Positions 36,651-45,532 of a stretch of 64,000 nt of DNA are shown here, one piece after another. The notes under the pieces are model-generated. The model did not search any database. It saw nothing but the letters and a program-made list of their open reading frames with translations, and was not told the DNA's origin. Position 1 is the first letter of the stretch, and the number at the start of each line of letters is the position of its first letter. Made by a program: the position numbers and the translations under genes. The stretch comes from Shewanella atlantica (GTDB taxonomy: Bacteria; Pseudomonadota; Gammaproteobacteria; Enterobacterales; Shewanellaceae): assembly GCF_003966265.1 (NCBI RefSeq), contig NZ_RXNV01000004.1:1-64000 (forward strand), given 5' to 3'.

Positions 36651-38564
36651 TTATGAGAAGTCTTCCAGATAAGTATAACCTTTCAACCCTAGCTGTAACT
36701 CTTCGAGTATATTCGCTCTCTCAGCTTCTTGAATATGCTTATTGACCAACTCTTCATAGGTACGCATAAATGAAACAGCATCGAGGTTCACATACCTAAG
36801 AACGTCCGCCACCGTGTCCCCGGCCAGAACAGATTCAATATTGGTTCTACCATCGTCATCGAGACGTACGACTGCCGAGTTGGTGTCTCCGAACAGGTTA
36901 TGCATATCGCCCAAGATCTCCTGATACGCCCCCACAAGGAAAAAGCCTATTAAATAGGGACTCTCTGCACTCCAGGTCGGTACAGGTATTGTGGTTTCAA
37001 TTCCCTGACCGTCGACATATTGATCGATTGTACCATCTGAGTCACAGGTGATATCTAACATAACCGCACGGCGCTCAGGTGCCTTATCCAGGCCGGAAAG
37101 CGGCATGATAGGAAACACTTGATCGATTCCCCAAGCATCCGGCAGAGACTGAAACAGCGAGAAGTTAACAAAAAACTTATCGGCCAGTTTCTCATTTAAC
37201 TCATCGATAATAGGCCTGTGGAAGCGGTACTTAGGGCTCATCACATCACGAAGCTCATGACAAACCCTGAGATTAACCTGCTCCGCCCATGCTCTCTCGG
37301 AAAGACTCATTTGGCCTAAGGCAAATAGCGAATGCACCTCGGTCAGATCGCTCTGACAATCATGATAGATCTCAATCAATGCTCGTTGGTCGGCTCTGCC
37401 ACTCACTTCGCTCCAAGACTGCCACATATTGTGCAGCAGCTGTGGCGCATCGGTTTCAGGCGGCTGAATAACTTCTGGTTTATACGCTTCGGTGCCTATG
37501 ACATCTGTGATCAACACGGCATGATGTGCCGTAAGGAAACGCCCCGACTCCGAGATAATTCTTGGCATCGGCTCCTGATATTCATTACAAAGATCGGTAA
37601 GTACACTCACAATATTATTAGCGTACTCGGTTAATCCGTAGTTCATTGAGTTAGAACTTTGGCTACGAGTACCGTCGTAATCGACGGCAAGGCCACCACC
37701 AACATCGAAGCACTTAACATTAGCCCCAAGCTTCTGAAGCTCACAATAGAAGCGGCCAGCTTCACTCACACCCTGGCGAATATCCCGAATATTAGCAATT
37801 TGAGAACCAAGATGAAAATGTAGTAACTGCAAGGAATCCAGCATCTGCTCTCGTTTCAATGAATCGATAACAGTAAGTACCTGGGAAGCCGAAAGGCCAA
37901 ATTTAGACTTCTCTCCACCACTGGCTTGCCACTTGCCCTTCCCCTGAAATGCAAGACGTACCCGACAACCTAATCTGGGCGTCACACCAAGCTTTTGAGC
38001 TTCTTCCAAAATGATCTTAAGTTCAGATAGCTTTTCTAAAACGATATAAACTTTATGACCCAGTTTTTCACCGATTAAAGCCAGACGAATATACTCGACA
38101 TCTTTATAACCGTTACAGATGATCACTGAACTGGCCTTCTGAGCCATGGCAAGTACAGCCATCAACTCTGGCTTGCTGCCCGCTTCGAGTCCCAATTGTG
38201 GCACTTCTTTAGAAACCTGGCTGGCCAGGATCTCTTCGACAACGGTTTGCTGCTGATTGACCTTAATCGGATAGACCAAGAGGTAATCGGCTTGATATTG
38301 ATACTTCTGTATTGCTTGGTTGAACGCCTGACAAACGCTGTTTACCCTATGATGTAAGATCTGAGGGAACCTAAGCAGCACTGGCAAGGCAACACCAGAC
38401 TTGACCATATCTTTGGCAAGTTCATTTAGCCCTATACTGTATTCAGGGTGAGAGGGATCGGGAGATACGGTTACTTCTCCACTGTCACTAATCCCATAAA
38501 GTCCCTGACTCCAATAATTAACGTTGTACCCGGTGCGGGCATCATTAATAGACCAATCACTCAT
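36651..38564 (-). CDS. speA: Biosynthetic arginine decarboxylase
   Basis: SpeA, 637 residues, makes agmatine from arginine with PLP. The alanine-racemase-like barrel carries the PLP lysine in [11 protein letters not shown] (Lys101); the segments [29 protein letters not shown] and GRFLTAHHA are typical; the C-terminal sheet has the catalytic Cys region [16 protein letters not shown]. It is first gene of the leftward speA-speD-speB operon. A 419-base divergent region upstream separates it from cvfB and should contain the promoter. Confidence 0.97.
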   Translation of the reverse strand: MSDWSINDARTGYNVNYWSQGLYGISDSGEVTVSPDPSHPEYSIGLNELAKDMVKSGVALPVLLRFPQILHHRVNSVCQAFNQAIQKYQYQADYLLVYPIKVNQQQTVVEEILASQVSKEVPQLGLEAGSKPELMAVLAMAQKASSVIICNGYKDVEYIRLALIGEKLGHKVYIVLEKLSELKIILEEAQKLGVTPRLGCRVRLAFQGKGKWQASGGEKSKFGLSASQVLTVIDSLKREQMLDSLQLLHFHLGSQIANIRDIRQGVSEAGRFYCELQKLGANVKCFDVGGGLAVDYDGTRSQSSNSMNYGLTEYANNIVSVLTDLCNEYQEPMPRIISESGRFLTAHHAVLITDVIGTEAYKPEVIQPPETDAPQLLHNMWQSWSEVSGRADQRALIEIYHDCQSDLTEVHSLFALGQMSLSERAWAEQVNLRVCHELRDVMSPKYRFHRPIIDELNEKLADKFFVNFSLFQSLPDAWGIDQVFPIMPLSGLDKAPERRAVMLDITCDSDGTIDQYVDGQGIETTIPVPTWSAESPYLIGFFLVGAYQEILGDMHNLFGDTNSAVVRLDDDGRTNIESVLAGDTVADVLRYVNLDAVSFMRTYEELVNKHIQEAERANILEELQLGLKGYTYLEDFS

Positions 38565-38983
38565 ATTCTTTAAACCTGTATATAAGCCAGATAAAGTAGT
38601 ACCGAACTGGATTGTCGGTACTGTCAGTTAAAACTAATGTAGCAAAGCCATTCGTCATTAGGCGTAAAAATCAACTTACGTCAAACCAGTCAATATGCAT
38701 AAGGCACAATTATACTAGCTTAAATCCGTTTGCCATTATAACCAAATTAAAGGAGCGCGATTAGACACCTCAAATAACTATTTTGCAAGTAGTTGCACCA
38801 CATAATTTGTGAAGTTCTACTTGTACTATATCGATGAAGATTACCATGAAAGTTATCGGAAGCAGTCTGCGCGGCTAAATTTCATTCAATTAGTCCAGTT
38901 AGATTAAAATCACTTACAGATTAATGGCTCATTTTCCACTATAATCAGCAGCCATAGATATGTCGTAAGCAATAGAGAACTCC
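38565..38983. other. Divergent intergenic region, speA / cvfB
   Basis: About 420 bases, AT-rich, without a supportable ORF. Promoters for the polyamine operon and cvfB must lie here. TACCGAACTGGATTGTCGGTA near 38609-38629 is a short imperfect inverted repeat. No riboswitch was recognised. Confidence 0.45.
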
Positions 38984-39817
38984 ATGATACAGATAGGCAA
39001 AACCAGCACACTCGAAGTCGTTAAAGTCGTTGAATTTGGCGTTTATTTAGATGGACAGGAACTCGGTCAAATACTTCTACCGACCAAGGTCATGCCAAAA
39101 GAGTGTAACTTAGGCGATATGTTAGAGGTGTTTGTCTACCTGGACTCAGAGGATAAGCTCATTGCTACCACGCGTAAGCCTTTAGCTGAAGTGGGTCAAT
39201 TCGCCTATTTAGAAGCCGTTGCTACCGGACCATTCGGTGCATTTCTAAACTGGGGTTTAGACAAAGATCTACTGCTTCCTTTCGGTGAACAACACCGTGA
39301 AATAGAGGAAGGTCGCTCTTACCTTGTCTACATCTATCAAAGTCATGTCGATGATCGCATCGTCGCCTCTTCAAAGATCGACAGATTTCTCGACACGACA
39401 CCGCCTCCATATGATGCAGGCGAAGAGGTGAATCTTATTATCGGTGGCACTACCGATCTCGGTTACAAGGCGATTATTAATCACAGCCATTGGGGCGTGA
39501 TCTTCAAAAATGAAGTGTTCCGCACACTAAGTTTCGGCCAGCGAATGAAAGGTTTCATTAAGCAAGTTCGCAGTGACGATAAAATTGACCTTATCTTGCA
39601 AAAAGGGGTCAAGGAAGAGTTAGATAAGCATTCGACGACTATCATGTTTAAACTTAAACAAGCCGGTGGTTTCCTCCCGTTAAATGATAAGACGGATGCC
39701 GATACCATTTACGCCAAATTGTCTATGAGCAAGAAAGCATTCAAGAAGAGTATCGGTGGTTTATATAAAGCCAAACAGATCACCATCTCTGTCGATGGAA
39801 TAAGATTAGTCGATTGA
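38984..39817 (+). CDS. CvfB-like S1 RNA-binding protein
   Basis: Protein of 277 residues of the CvfB/YitL family: several S1-like OB modules (GKTSTLEVVKVVEFGVYLDG; FAYLEAVATGPFGAFLNWGLDKDLLLPF; a third module near residues 140-215) and a C-terminal winged helix (LSMSKKAFKKSIGGLYKAKQI). Staphylococcal CvfB binds RNA and affects virulence regulation; the gammaproteobacterial role is unclear. It is divergent from speA. A strong terminator follows at 39920-39957. Confidence 0.88.
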   Translation: MIQIGKTSTLEVVKVVEFGVYLDGQELGQILLPTKVMPKECNLGDMLEVFVYLDSEDKLIATTRKPLAEVGQFAYLEAVATGPFGAFLNWGLDKDLLLPFGEQHREIEEGRSYLVYIYQSHVDDRIVASSKIDRFLDTTPPPYDAGEEVNLIIGGTTDLGYKAIINHSHWGVIFKNEVFRTLSFGQRMKGFIKQVRSDDKIDLILQKGVKEELDKHSTTIMFKLKQAGGFLPLNDKTDADTIYAKLSMSKKAFKKSIGGLYKAKQITISVDGIRLVD

Positions 39818-39825
39818 GTTGTCTA

Positions 39826-39839
39826 ATATCGATTGGTAT
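39826..39839. repeat. Dispersed motif copy 5
   Basis: ATATCGATTGGTAT, one base from ATACCGATTGGTAT, placed 8 bases after the cvfB-like stop codon. Confidence 0.6.
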
Positions 39840-39919
39840 AGCCTGAATTTAGGGTACTTAGGACGATTCGACTAGTTTTCAAGCGGTAAGATGATATCTG
39901 ATAATTCGTCGCTTGATTA

Positions 39920-39957
39920 AAAGCATGACTCTGTTATAACAAAGTCATGCTTTTTTT
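39920..39957 (+). terminator. Terminator of cvfB-like gene
   Basis: AAGCATGACT and AGTCATGCTT form a 10-bp stem followed by seven T residues. It lies between cvfB and yceH and ends 14 bases before the yceH start. Confidence 0.9.
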
Positions 39958-39971
39958 ATGAGTCTCCAGAA

Positions 39972-40637
39972 ATGAAACTAACACTCCATGAAGCAAGAGT
40001 TATCGGATGCCTTCTCGAGAAAGAGGTCACCACCCCGGAACAATACCCCCTCTCTTTAAATTCACTGACACTTGCCTGTAATCAAAAATCGAGCCGAGAG
40101 CCGGTGCTGTCGATGACTGAAACCGAAACGCAAATAGCCGTAGACGCTTTGATGAAGCGAAGACTGGTAACAGATCAGAGCGGTTTTGGCTCCAGAGTGG
40201 TCAAATATAAACACAGATTCTGCAATACAGAGTTTAGCGATCTTCAATTAAGCCCGGCTCAATATGCCCTCGTTTGCCTCCTGCTTCTGCGTGGTCCGCA
40301 AACGCCAGGTGAGCTAAGGACCAGAAGTAATCGATTACACAATTTCGAAGATGTCGCCGCCGTAGAAAAAACGCTGATCACTTTGGCCCAAGCCGATCCG
40401 GCTATCGTTCACCAACTCGCCAGAGAACCAGGAAAAAGAGATTCTCGTTATGAAGAGTTACTTTCAGAACAGATCAAAGGAACCTCAGTGCCCACTGCAC
40501 AACATTCGGCTGTGACTCCCGATGACGGTGAGCTAAATGAATGTAGCGATGAGGTGGGAAAGTTATCGGCCCGGGTGACACTGTTAGAGAAAGAAGTTGT
40601 CATGTTGAAAGAAGCACTGCACGATTTACTTAATTGA
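39972..40637 (+). CDS. yceH: YceH family protein (DUF480/UPF0502)
   Basis: Protein of 221 residues with two winged-helix domains. The start [32 protein letters not shown] is diagnostic of the family, followed by SVSREPV-like [14 protein letters not shown] and [22 protein letters not shown]. The C-terminus is a predicted coiled coil. Function is unknown; a DNA-binding role is inferred from the fold. It begins just after the cvfB terminator and has its own promoter or depends on read-through. Confidence 0.9.
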   Translation: MKLTLHEARVIGCLLEKEVTTPEQYPLSLNSLTLACNQKSSREPVLSMTETETQIAVDALMKRRLVTDQSGFGSRVVKYKHRFCNTEFSDLQLSPAQYALVCLLLLRGPQTPGELRTRSNRLHNFEDVAAVEKTLITLAQADPAIVHQLAREPGKRDSRYEELLSEQIKGTSVPTAQHSAVTPDDGELNECSDEVGKLSARVTLLEKEVVMLKEALHDLLN

Positions 40638-40664
40638 CAAGCAACAACTGACCGACAAGAACTA

Positions 40665-40678
40665 ATAGCAATAGGTAT
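40665..40678. repeat. Dispersed motif, diverged copy 6
   Basis: ATAGCAATAGGTAT matches ATACCGATTGGTAT at about 11 of 14 bases, 28 bases after the yceH stop. Weaker than the other copies. Confidence 0.35.
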
Positions 40679-40701
40679 AAAAGTAAAATCTGATTCTCAC
40701 A

Positions 40702-40773
40702 GAAACAATCAGATACGAAACGATCAGTAACAATCGACCTGTTACAAAACGATCTGTTACAAAACATAGATCC
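40702..40773. repeat. Degenerate 13-15 bp tandem array
   Basis: About five units of the type GAAACAATCAGATAC, GAAACGATCAGTA, ACAATCGACCTGTT, ACAAAACGATCTGTT, ACAAAACATAGATCC. Period varies from 13 to 15. It is located between yceH and the ABC permease gene, just before a long inverted repeat. Confidence 0.5.
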
Positions 40774-40816
40774 CCAGAGTACCATTGGGTGAAACTAATC
40801 GGTACTCTGGGGTTTA
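40772..40816 (+). terminator. Long hairpin between yceH and ABC permease
   Basis: CCCCAGAGTACC (40772-40783) and GGTACTCTGGGG (40801-40812) form a perfect 12-bp stem with a 17-base loop, followed by TTTAT. It is probably the yceH terminator; the short T tract leaves room for another role in the leader of the ABC operon. Confidence 0.6.
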
Positions 40817-40858
40817 TCGTACCTATCTCATCGGCATAGCAAACAAAAAGGGATCACA

Positions 40859-41695
40859 TTGGAAACTAACGCTGACTCAGGCTTGATGCGTAATACGCTC
40901 ATACTAGCCAAATTTGAATTAAAAAAATTACTGTTTAACCCCAGAGGATTAATCGCGCTTGTCGCATTCTCACTGGTGTGGTTATTACTCCTTTTATACC
41001 CTATTCGCAGCGCATCCAGCTTTTTACTCAACCCAGAGTTTAAACAACTGATTGCAGGTGTATTTGGTGAGGAGTCCATCAGTCAGTTGTTTCAATGGCA
41101 GGTGGCCGAGATGGCGATTCTATGGATATCGGCACTCTATATTTTCCCACTTTTCAGTATCTTTGTTTCTGCGGATCAATTTGCATCAGACAAACAAAGA
41201 GGCACTTTTAGATTCCTCACGCTTAGAACGGGTCGCGACAGCTTATTTCTTGGCCGATATATCGGCCATATGCTAATCCAATCGCTATTGCTCATGTTTA
41301 CTATTTTGGCTACGGTAATTCTTGCAATGTCACGTGACGCGACACTGCTACTGCCGGCGCTCACTTCCGGGCTTATCGTTTTTATCAATATGTTCATCAT
41401 TCTTACCCCGTTCACGGCATTGATGGCTATTCTTTCTCTGTACGCCAACTCTGCCAGGCAGGCGACTATCTACGCCATTCTGCTTTGGGCTGTGAGTGCC
41501 ATTGTGCTTGCCATAATCAATAACTACATTCCATCACTTGCCGGGCTCCTTCACTGGACCTTACCTGGTGCCCAACTAAGTTTGATGATCAATACACAAG
41601 GAATGGGCAGTTTTGTTTATGCCCCCATCCCTGTTATCCAGACTCTGGTGTTGCTTTTCCTTGGTAGAACTTACATGAAAAGGAGTTCATTATGA
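40859..41695 (+). CDS. ABC-2 type transporter permease
   Basis: Membrane protein of 278 residues with six hydrophobic segments and the ABC-2 arrangement: cytosolic N-terminal start (FELKKLLFNPRGLIALVAF), a large loop with FVSADQFASDKQRGTFRFLTLRTGRDSLFLGRY before the later helices. That coupling-helix segment is typical of exporters of the NatB/YhaP-like class. Translation probably starts at TTG 40859 preceded by AAGGGA; an ATG at 40886 is possible. The ATPase gene overlaps by 4 bases, so the two make one transporter; the substrate is unknown. Confidence 0.85.
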   Translation: METNADSGLMRNTLILAKFELKKLLFNPRGLIALVAFSLVWLLLLLYPIRSASSFLLNPEFKQLIAGVFGEESISQLFQWQVAEMAILWISALYIFPLFSIFVSADQFASDKQRGTFRFLTLRTGRDSLFLGRYIGHMLIQSLLLMFTILATVILAMSRDATLLLPALTSGLIVFINMFIILTPFTALMAILSLYANSARQATIYAILLWAVSAIVLAIINNYIPSLAGLLHWTLPGAQLSLMINTQGMGSFVYAPIPVIQTLVLLFLGRTYMKRSSL

Positions 41696-42591
41696 GTCTG
41701 ATAAAATGTGAGATGCTCACTAAATCCTATGGCAGCAAACTGGCCCTAGACAGAGTCTCAATTGAGCTTAAGGCCGGGTCACCAATAGCACTTGTGGGAC
41801 CCAATGGCGCAGGTAAAACCACCCTATTCAGCTTACTGTGTGGATATTTATTGCCGAGCAGTGGTTCGGTGACAATCATGGGAGAGAAGCCCGGCAGCAC
41901 TAAACTGCTTGGTAAAGTTGCATCACTACCACAAGATGCAACTCTGGACCCAAATCTTAATCTAATCACTCAATTCACTCTATTTGGTACTCTGCAAGGA
42001 TTAACGACTAAGCAAGCAAAAGCTGAGAGCCTGCGTGTATTGTCTCTGGTCGACCTTGCCCATGTTGTGGAGCAGAAACCACAATCTCTGAGTCATGGTA
42101 TGAGTAAGCGGGCATCCATAGCTCAGGCTCTGATAGGTTCGCCTCAGCTGGTCTTATTGGATGAACCAACGGCGGGTCTGGATCCTGCAAATGCCAAAGT
42201 AATACGAGAGTTGGTGAGATCCCTGTCGTCCGATATCACTTTCGTTATCAGCTCACATAACCTGGATGAGCTTGAAAAATTATGCGACCAGGTGCTCTAC
42301 CTCGATCAAGGCAAGCTTGGACAGTCTGTATCGATACAGGAAAACATGACCGATGAGTACCTCACGGTTTCGATGCAAGAATGCGAAGATGAACCCTTCG
42401 TTTCGGCTCTTGAAAGTCTGGCCGGCATCAACAGCGTAACTAAGAAGCAGGAGAATGAATATTTGATCCATTATTCTGCCGAAGAGATCCCTGATATCGA
42501 AGTTCAGTTCTTTACTCTTTTAGCGCACAAGGCTTGGAAATACCGTGCGCTACTGAAAGGCAGAACCCTTGAGGATAAACTTTTTTCATAA
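41692..42591 (+). CDS. ABC transporter ATP-binding protein
   Basis: ATPase of 299 residues. Walker A is GPNGAGKTT, the Q-loop lies in LPQDATLDP, the signature is LSHGMSKRASIAQAL (a non-canonical LSHGM for LSGGQ, common in ABC-2 exporters), Walker B is QLVLLDEPTAGLDP and the switch His is in VISSHNLDEL. The C-terminal ~80 residues form an accessory domain. It overlaps the permease stop (ATGA) after AAGGAG. Together they would export a lipid, peptide or drug; no cargo gene is adjacent. Confidence 0.92.
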   Translation: MSLIKCEMLTKSYGSKLALDRVSIELKAGSPIALVGPNGAGKTTLFSLLCGYLLPSSGSVTIMGEKPGSTKLLGKVASLPQDATLDPNLNLITQFTLFGTLQGLTTKQAKAESLRVLSLVDLAHVVEQKPQSLSHGMSKRASIAQALIGSPQLVLLDEPTAGLDPANAKVIRELVRSLSSDITFVISSHNLDELEKLCDQVLYLDQGKLGQSVSIQENMTDEYLTVSMQECEDEPFVSALESLAGINSVTKKQENEYLIHYSAEEIPDIEVQFFTLLAHKAWKYRALLKGRTLEDKLFS

Positions 42592-42981
42592 AGTTATTCC
42601 GCTTGTATTAGTACTTGTCATTTAAGGCATCACAATCTGTGGTGCCTTTTTTATTCCCCACTAACAACCTGCTTCTCGCTTCCTGACACTCTTCAGTCGA
42701 TGTCATACTGAAAGTCGACGGACCATGTAAGCTCCACCTGGCCTCACTCATTAATGGAGCGACTACAGTTAACCTTGGCTATAGTAGAGCAGCCTATATC
42801 TTAAAACTGTAGATGAAGATAGCGAATTCCATGCCAGTGAAAATCATGCCACCATAATAATACTCATAAGTATAAGGAGCTTGATAACGGCTGGCTGGGG
42901 CTGAGCAATTCAGGGGGGATTTAAACAGGACGAGAGTGGAAAGCTGGAAGTCTGGATTGGTTACGATTATTCTGCAGACAT
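42592..42981. other. Gene-free stretch between ABC ATPase and csp
   Basis: About 390 bases. The ABC terminator is at 42624-42652. The rest contains no supportable ORF on either strand; the composition near 42880-42960 is G-rich (GGCTGGCTGGGGCTGAGC) and could be a decayed coding remnant, but no reading frame survives. Confidence 0.45.
42624..42652 (+). terminator. Terminator of ABC transporter operon
   Basis: AAGGCATCAC and GTGGTGCCTT pair around AATCT with one G-T pair, followed by T6. It is about 30 bases after the ATPase stop. Confidence 0.85.
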
Positions 42982-43012
42982 AAAAAAGAGCTGCGATAAA
43001 TCGCAGCTCTTA
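42982..43012 (-). terminator. Terminator of csp gene
   Basis: GAGCTGCGAT and ATCGCAGCTC form a perfect 10-bp stem preceded by A6 on the + strand, so the leftward csp transcript ends in a hairpin plus U run, about 45 bases after the stop. Confidence 0.88.
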
Positions 43013-43054
43013 AAAATTCTTTTGGATTAGCTAAAGCTAATCAAAGGCTCAAAC

Positions 43055-43261
43055 TTAAACGATAGTTACGTTTTCAGCTTGTGGACCTTTCTGACCTTGA
43101 GTCACAGTGAATTGAACTTTCTGACCTTCGTCAAGAGTTTTGAAACCGTCAGAGTTGATTGCACGGAAGTGAACAAAAACGTCTGGACCAGACTCTTGCT
43201 CGATAAATCCAAAACCTTTGTCAGAGTTGAACCACTTAACAACGCCAGTAACTTGAGACAT
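43055..43261 (-). CDS. Cold shock domain protein (CspA family)
   Basis: Single cold-shock domain of 68 residues. RNA-binding motifs RNP1 (KGFGFI) and RNP2 (VFVHF) are intact; the start is [25 protein letters not shown]. It acts as an RNA chaperone; whether it is cold-induced or constitutive cannot be told. The upstream 300 bases are gene-free and could hold a long 5' leader like those of cspA mRNAs. A strong terminator follows. Confidence 0.95.
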   Translation of the reverse strand: MSQVTGVVKWFNSDKGFGFIEQESGPDVFVHFRAINSDGFKTLDEGQKVQFTVTQGQKGPQAENVTIV

Positions 43262-43561
43262 GATATAAATCCTGTAACTTAAATAAAATATAGCCTAAAC
43301 GGCAGTAGAGCTTGAAAATGCCGGTATTACTTATGTTAACAGGACGAACAATTCGTATTGGAACATAAAAATAAATGCAACCTTCGAGCTGCATCTACTA
43401 TAAATCATTCTCTGCTCATGTCAACAATCAAATCACCAGAAAACCATCTTTTCGCTTTGTTATCTGTCGCTTGGTTTTATTGAGATGATTGTAAACATGG
43501 TGTAAAAACACTAAAAACAGGCGCTTGCTCATTTTTTGAGCGTTCATCCATTTATTTTTGA
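43262..43561 (-). promoter_or_regulatory. Promoter/5' leader region of csp gene
   Basis: About 300 AT-rich bases upstream of the cold shock gene with no ORF. Long leaders of 150 bases or more are known for cspA-type mRNAs and control translation by temperature; whether this one does is inference. Nothing else was recognised. The rlmA stop lies at its far right end. Confidence 0.4.
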
Positions 43562-44377
43562 TTAAATGGCTTTAAAAACCTCAATTTTGAAGTCCAACTC
43601 GCATTTGAGCCCATTTTTTATCAATTTTCCCTTCTGTTCATCGGTCAACTTCCAGCTATAAGGCGTCATGTTAAGAAAATGAGTGATATCCATTTCATCG
43701 CTGAGTGCCAGCATTGACTCCAAATTTTCCCGGTGAAGTAACTCAAAACCAGCGATCTGACTGCTCTCGGTTATATGGGGAGTTGGGTTATCATAAATCA
43801 TTTTCTTAAGGGCAAAGTGATGGTTCTTTCCAGCAGACGCTGTGATCAATATGCTCTCTTTTTTGGCCACGCGCCTTAACTCTTCATCTAAAGAAGGTGC
43901 ATAGATGCGCATCATAAGATCAAAACTCTCATCCGCAAATGGCATTTCGAATGCGCTGGCAACACAGAAGCTGATATCTGAGTATCTTTTCGATGCGTAT
44001 TTCAGGGCAGACTTAGAAATATCCAGACCTTGAAGCGAAAAATTCATATCTGCAGACATGGCATCATTTAAACGATGACTGTAATAACCTTCACCACAGC
44101 CAATATCTAATCCGGCTTTGGCACCATGAGCGTGCTGCAAGGCTAATTCATTAACCCGATCGCTAAGCAGTTGATAATGTCCTTTATTAAGAAACTCTCT
44201 GCGAGCAAACATCATCTCCTTATTATCGCCTGGATCTTTAGAGCGTTTCTTCTGCACTGGCAGTAAGTTGACATAACCCTCTTTGGCACAATCGAACCTG
44301 TGGTTATCAGGGCAATACCAGGTTCGGTCTTTCAATAGCAAAGCTTGTTTACATAGGGGACAACGATATTTCATCAT
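43562..44377 (-). CDS. rlmA: 23S rRNA (guanine-N1)-methyltransferase RlmA-type
   Basis: Methyltransferase of 271 residues that methylates a guanine in 23S rRNA helix 35. An N-terminal zinc finger (CPLC at residues 6-9, then CPDNH at 22-26) precedes FDCAKEGYVNLLPVQKKRSKDPGDN, diagnostic for RlmA, and a Rossmann SAM domain (GLDIGCGEGYYSHRL). Family length is normal. RlmA-I of Gram-negatives targets G745; assignment to that subgroup is by taxonomy. It follows the uncharacterised gene at 44398-45216 by 20 bases and may be co-transcribed. Confidence 0.92.
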   Translation of the reverse strand: MMKYRCPLCKQALLLKDRTWYCPDNHRFDCAKEGYVNLLPVQKKRSKDPGDNKEMMFARREFLNKGHYQLLSDRVNELALQHAHGAKAGLDIGCGEGYYSHRLNDAMSADMNFSLQGLDISKSALKYASKRYSDISFCVASAFEMPFADESFDLMMRIYAPSLDEELRRVAKKESILITASAGKNHHFALKKMIYDNPTPHITESSQIAGFELLHRENLESMLALSDEMDITHFLNMTPYSWKLTDEQKGKLIKNGLKCELDFKIEVFKAI

Positions 44378-44397
44378 TTTTCCGTTGGTTTATTTGG

Positions 44398-45216
44398 TTA
44401 CTCTTCGTCAACAATCAGTTGTTGAACCATGTCGTTAATCGCAGTGGTCGATAACAGTTTATAGTATTCCAGCTTACGTGTTTGTAATTCATGTTTTGAA
44501 GCATGATTAGCCGAATACTGCCAACTTACTCGCTCCACAGATTGATTGTAACTTCGGGACAACCACTGTTTTTTTCTCAATAGTTGCGCGTCTAGCTTAG
44601 TGACTTCAGCACTGATCTCCGGATGACGTCTAACCAGCTCGCTGCAACTAAAGGCAGTAAGGTCGCTCCTGACATTTTCTAACTCGCTTATCTCGAGCAA
44701 TAACTCTTGGGTATTGAGTTCATGTTGAACCGCTCTGGCGACAAGGGCCTTCGCCCGCATAAGCTCTCTTGGCCCATGGAATAATCTGTTATCTTCCTCT
44801 AGAGGGACAATTTGCCACATTCCTGACTGCACAATAGAAAACTGCGCTTGAGAGTTACACCCTACGTCGATGAACAAGCCCTCTCTCAGCTGACTGGCAC
44901 ACATACGCGGAGAAATACCTAGCGCACTAAACAGGCGCCAACCTTGCCCTGCACTTCTTGTCAATGGAGTCCTATCATCGAGCAATGTCGTAACGTCTGC
45001 ATTTGATGGTTCCACTGCTATAGAAAGAAAAGGGTGCAATCTAACCATGACAGACAAGGAGTCGTCACAGATAGATACAATAATGAACTCACCTATATGG
45101 CCATTCATTACTTGTAATAAGCTGAAGTCACTCGTACTTTCGTGCAAGGTTACAATCAGTCTGGAGTGATGATCGAGTTTTAAAATTTCAGGCTGTGTTA
45201 ACAGGGGTTCAAACAT
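44398..45216 (-). CDS. Uncharacterised cytoplasmic protein
   Basis: Protein of 272 residues without signal peptide or membrane segment and without a family I recognise. The N-terminal ~130 residues are mixed strand/helix and hydrophobic (LIVTLHESTSDFSLLQVMNGHIGEFIIVSICDD-type pattern); the C-terminal half is helical and charged (ELNTQELLLEISELENVRSD...) and may form a coiled coil. AGAGG lies upstream of the ATG. It precedes rlmA by 20 bases and is divergent from sbcB; no function is proposed. Confidence 0.7.
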   Translation of the reverse strand: MFEPLLTQPEILKLDHHSRLIVTLHESTSDFSLLQVMNGHIGEFIIVSICDDSLSVMVRLHPFLSIAVEPSNADVTTLLDDRTPLTRSAGQGWRLFSALGISPRMCASQLREGLFIDVGCNSQAQFSIVQSGMWQIVPLEEDNRLFHGPRELMRAKALVARAVQHELNTQELLLEISELENVRSDLTAFSCSELVRRHPEISAEVTKLDAQLLRKKQWLSRSYNQSVERVSWQYSANHASKHELQTRKLEYYKLLSTTAINDMVQQLIVDEE

Positions 45217-45532
45217 AGTACAACACCTCTATTGGGTGAGGGATTGTACATGGCTTAGTTTATTTGTACCAGCTATGTAACTGGTTACAATTGAACCATA
45301 TATACACATGCTGGATTTCTAGCTAGCTTGATTATTACGATAAAACCCGACTCCCCCCCATGCTTACCCTTTATGTGTTTAAAACACATTCACAACCATA
45401 GCGTTTAGGTACAATAATTGAACTCAACGGCCCCTTTGTGATTCCTCACAGTGCCTTAGTCTCACCATTAAGGACAAAGCGATATGTAGAATGCTATGAT
45501 TAGTCGCAAGTATCTTCCAAAAAATATTACCT
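45217..45532. other. Divergent intergenic region upstream of sbcB
   Basis: About 315 bases with promoters for both directions presumed. TTGTACCAG and CTGGTTACAA near 45267-45292 form an imperfect inverted repeat around a TATGTAA-like centre, which could be an operator. No ORF is supported. Confidence 0.4.

Noticed and set aside
37289..37634. Overlapping rightward ORFs opposite speA
   Set aside because: These are antisense frames of a well conserved arginine decarboxylase gene, with no motif or ribosome-binding site.
42880..42960. Pseudogene remnant in the G-rich stretch before csp
   Set aside because: No reading frame longer than a few dozen codons and no recognisable protein similarity; only noted as compositionally odd.
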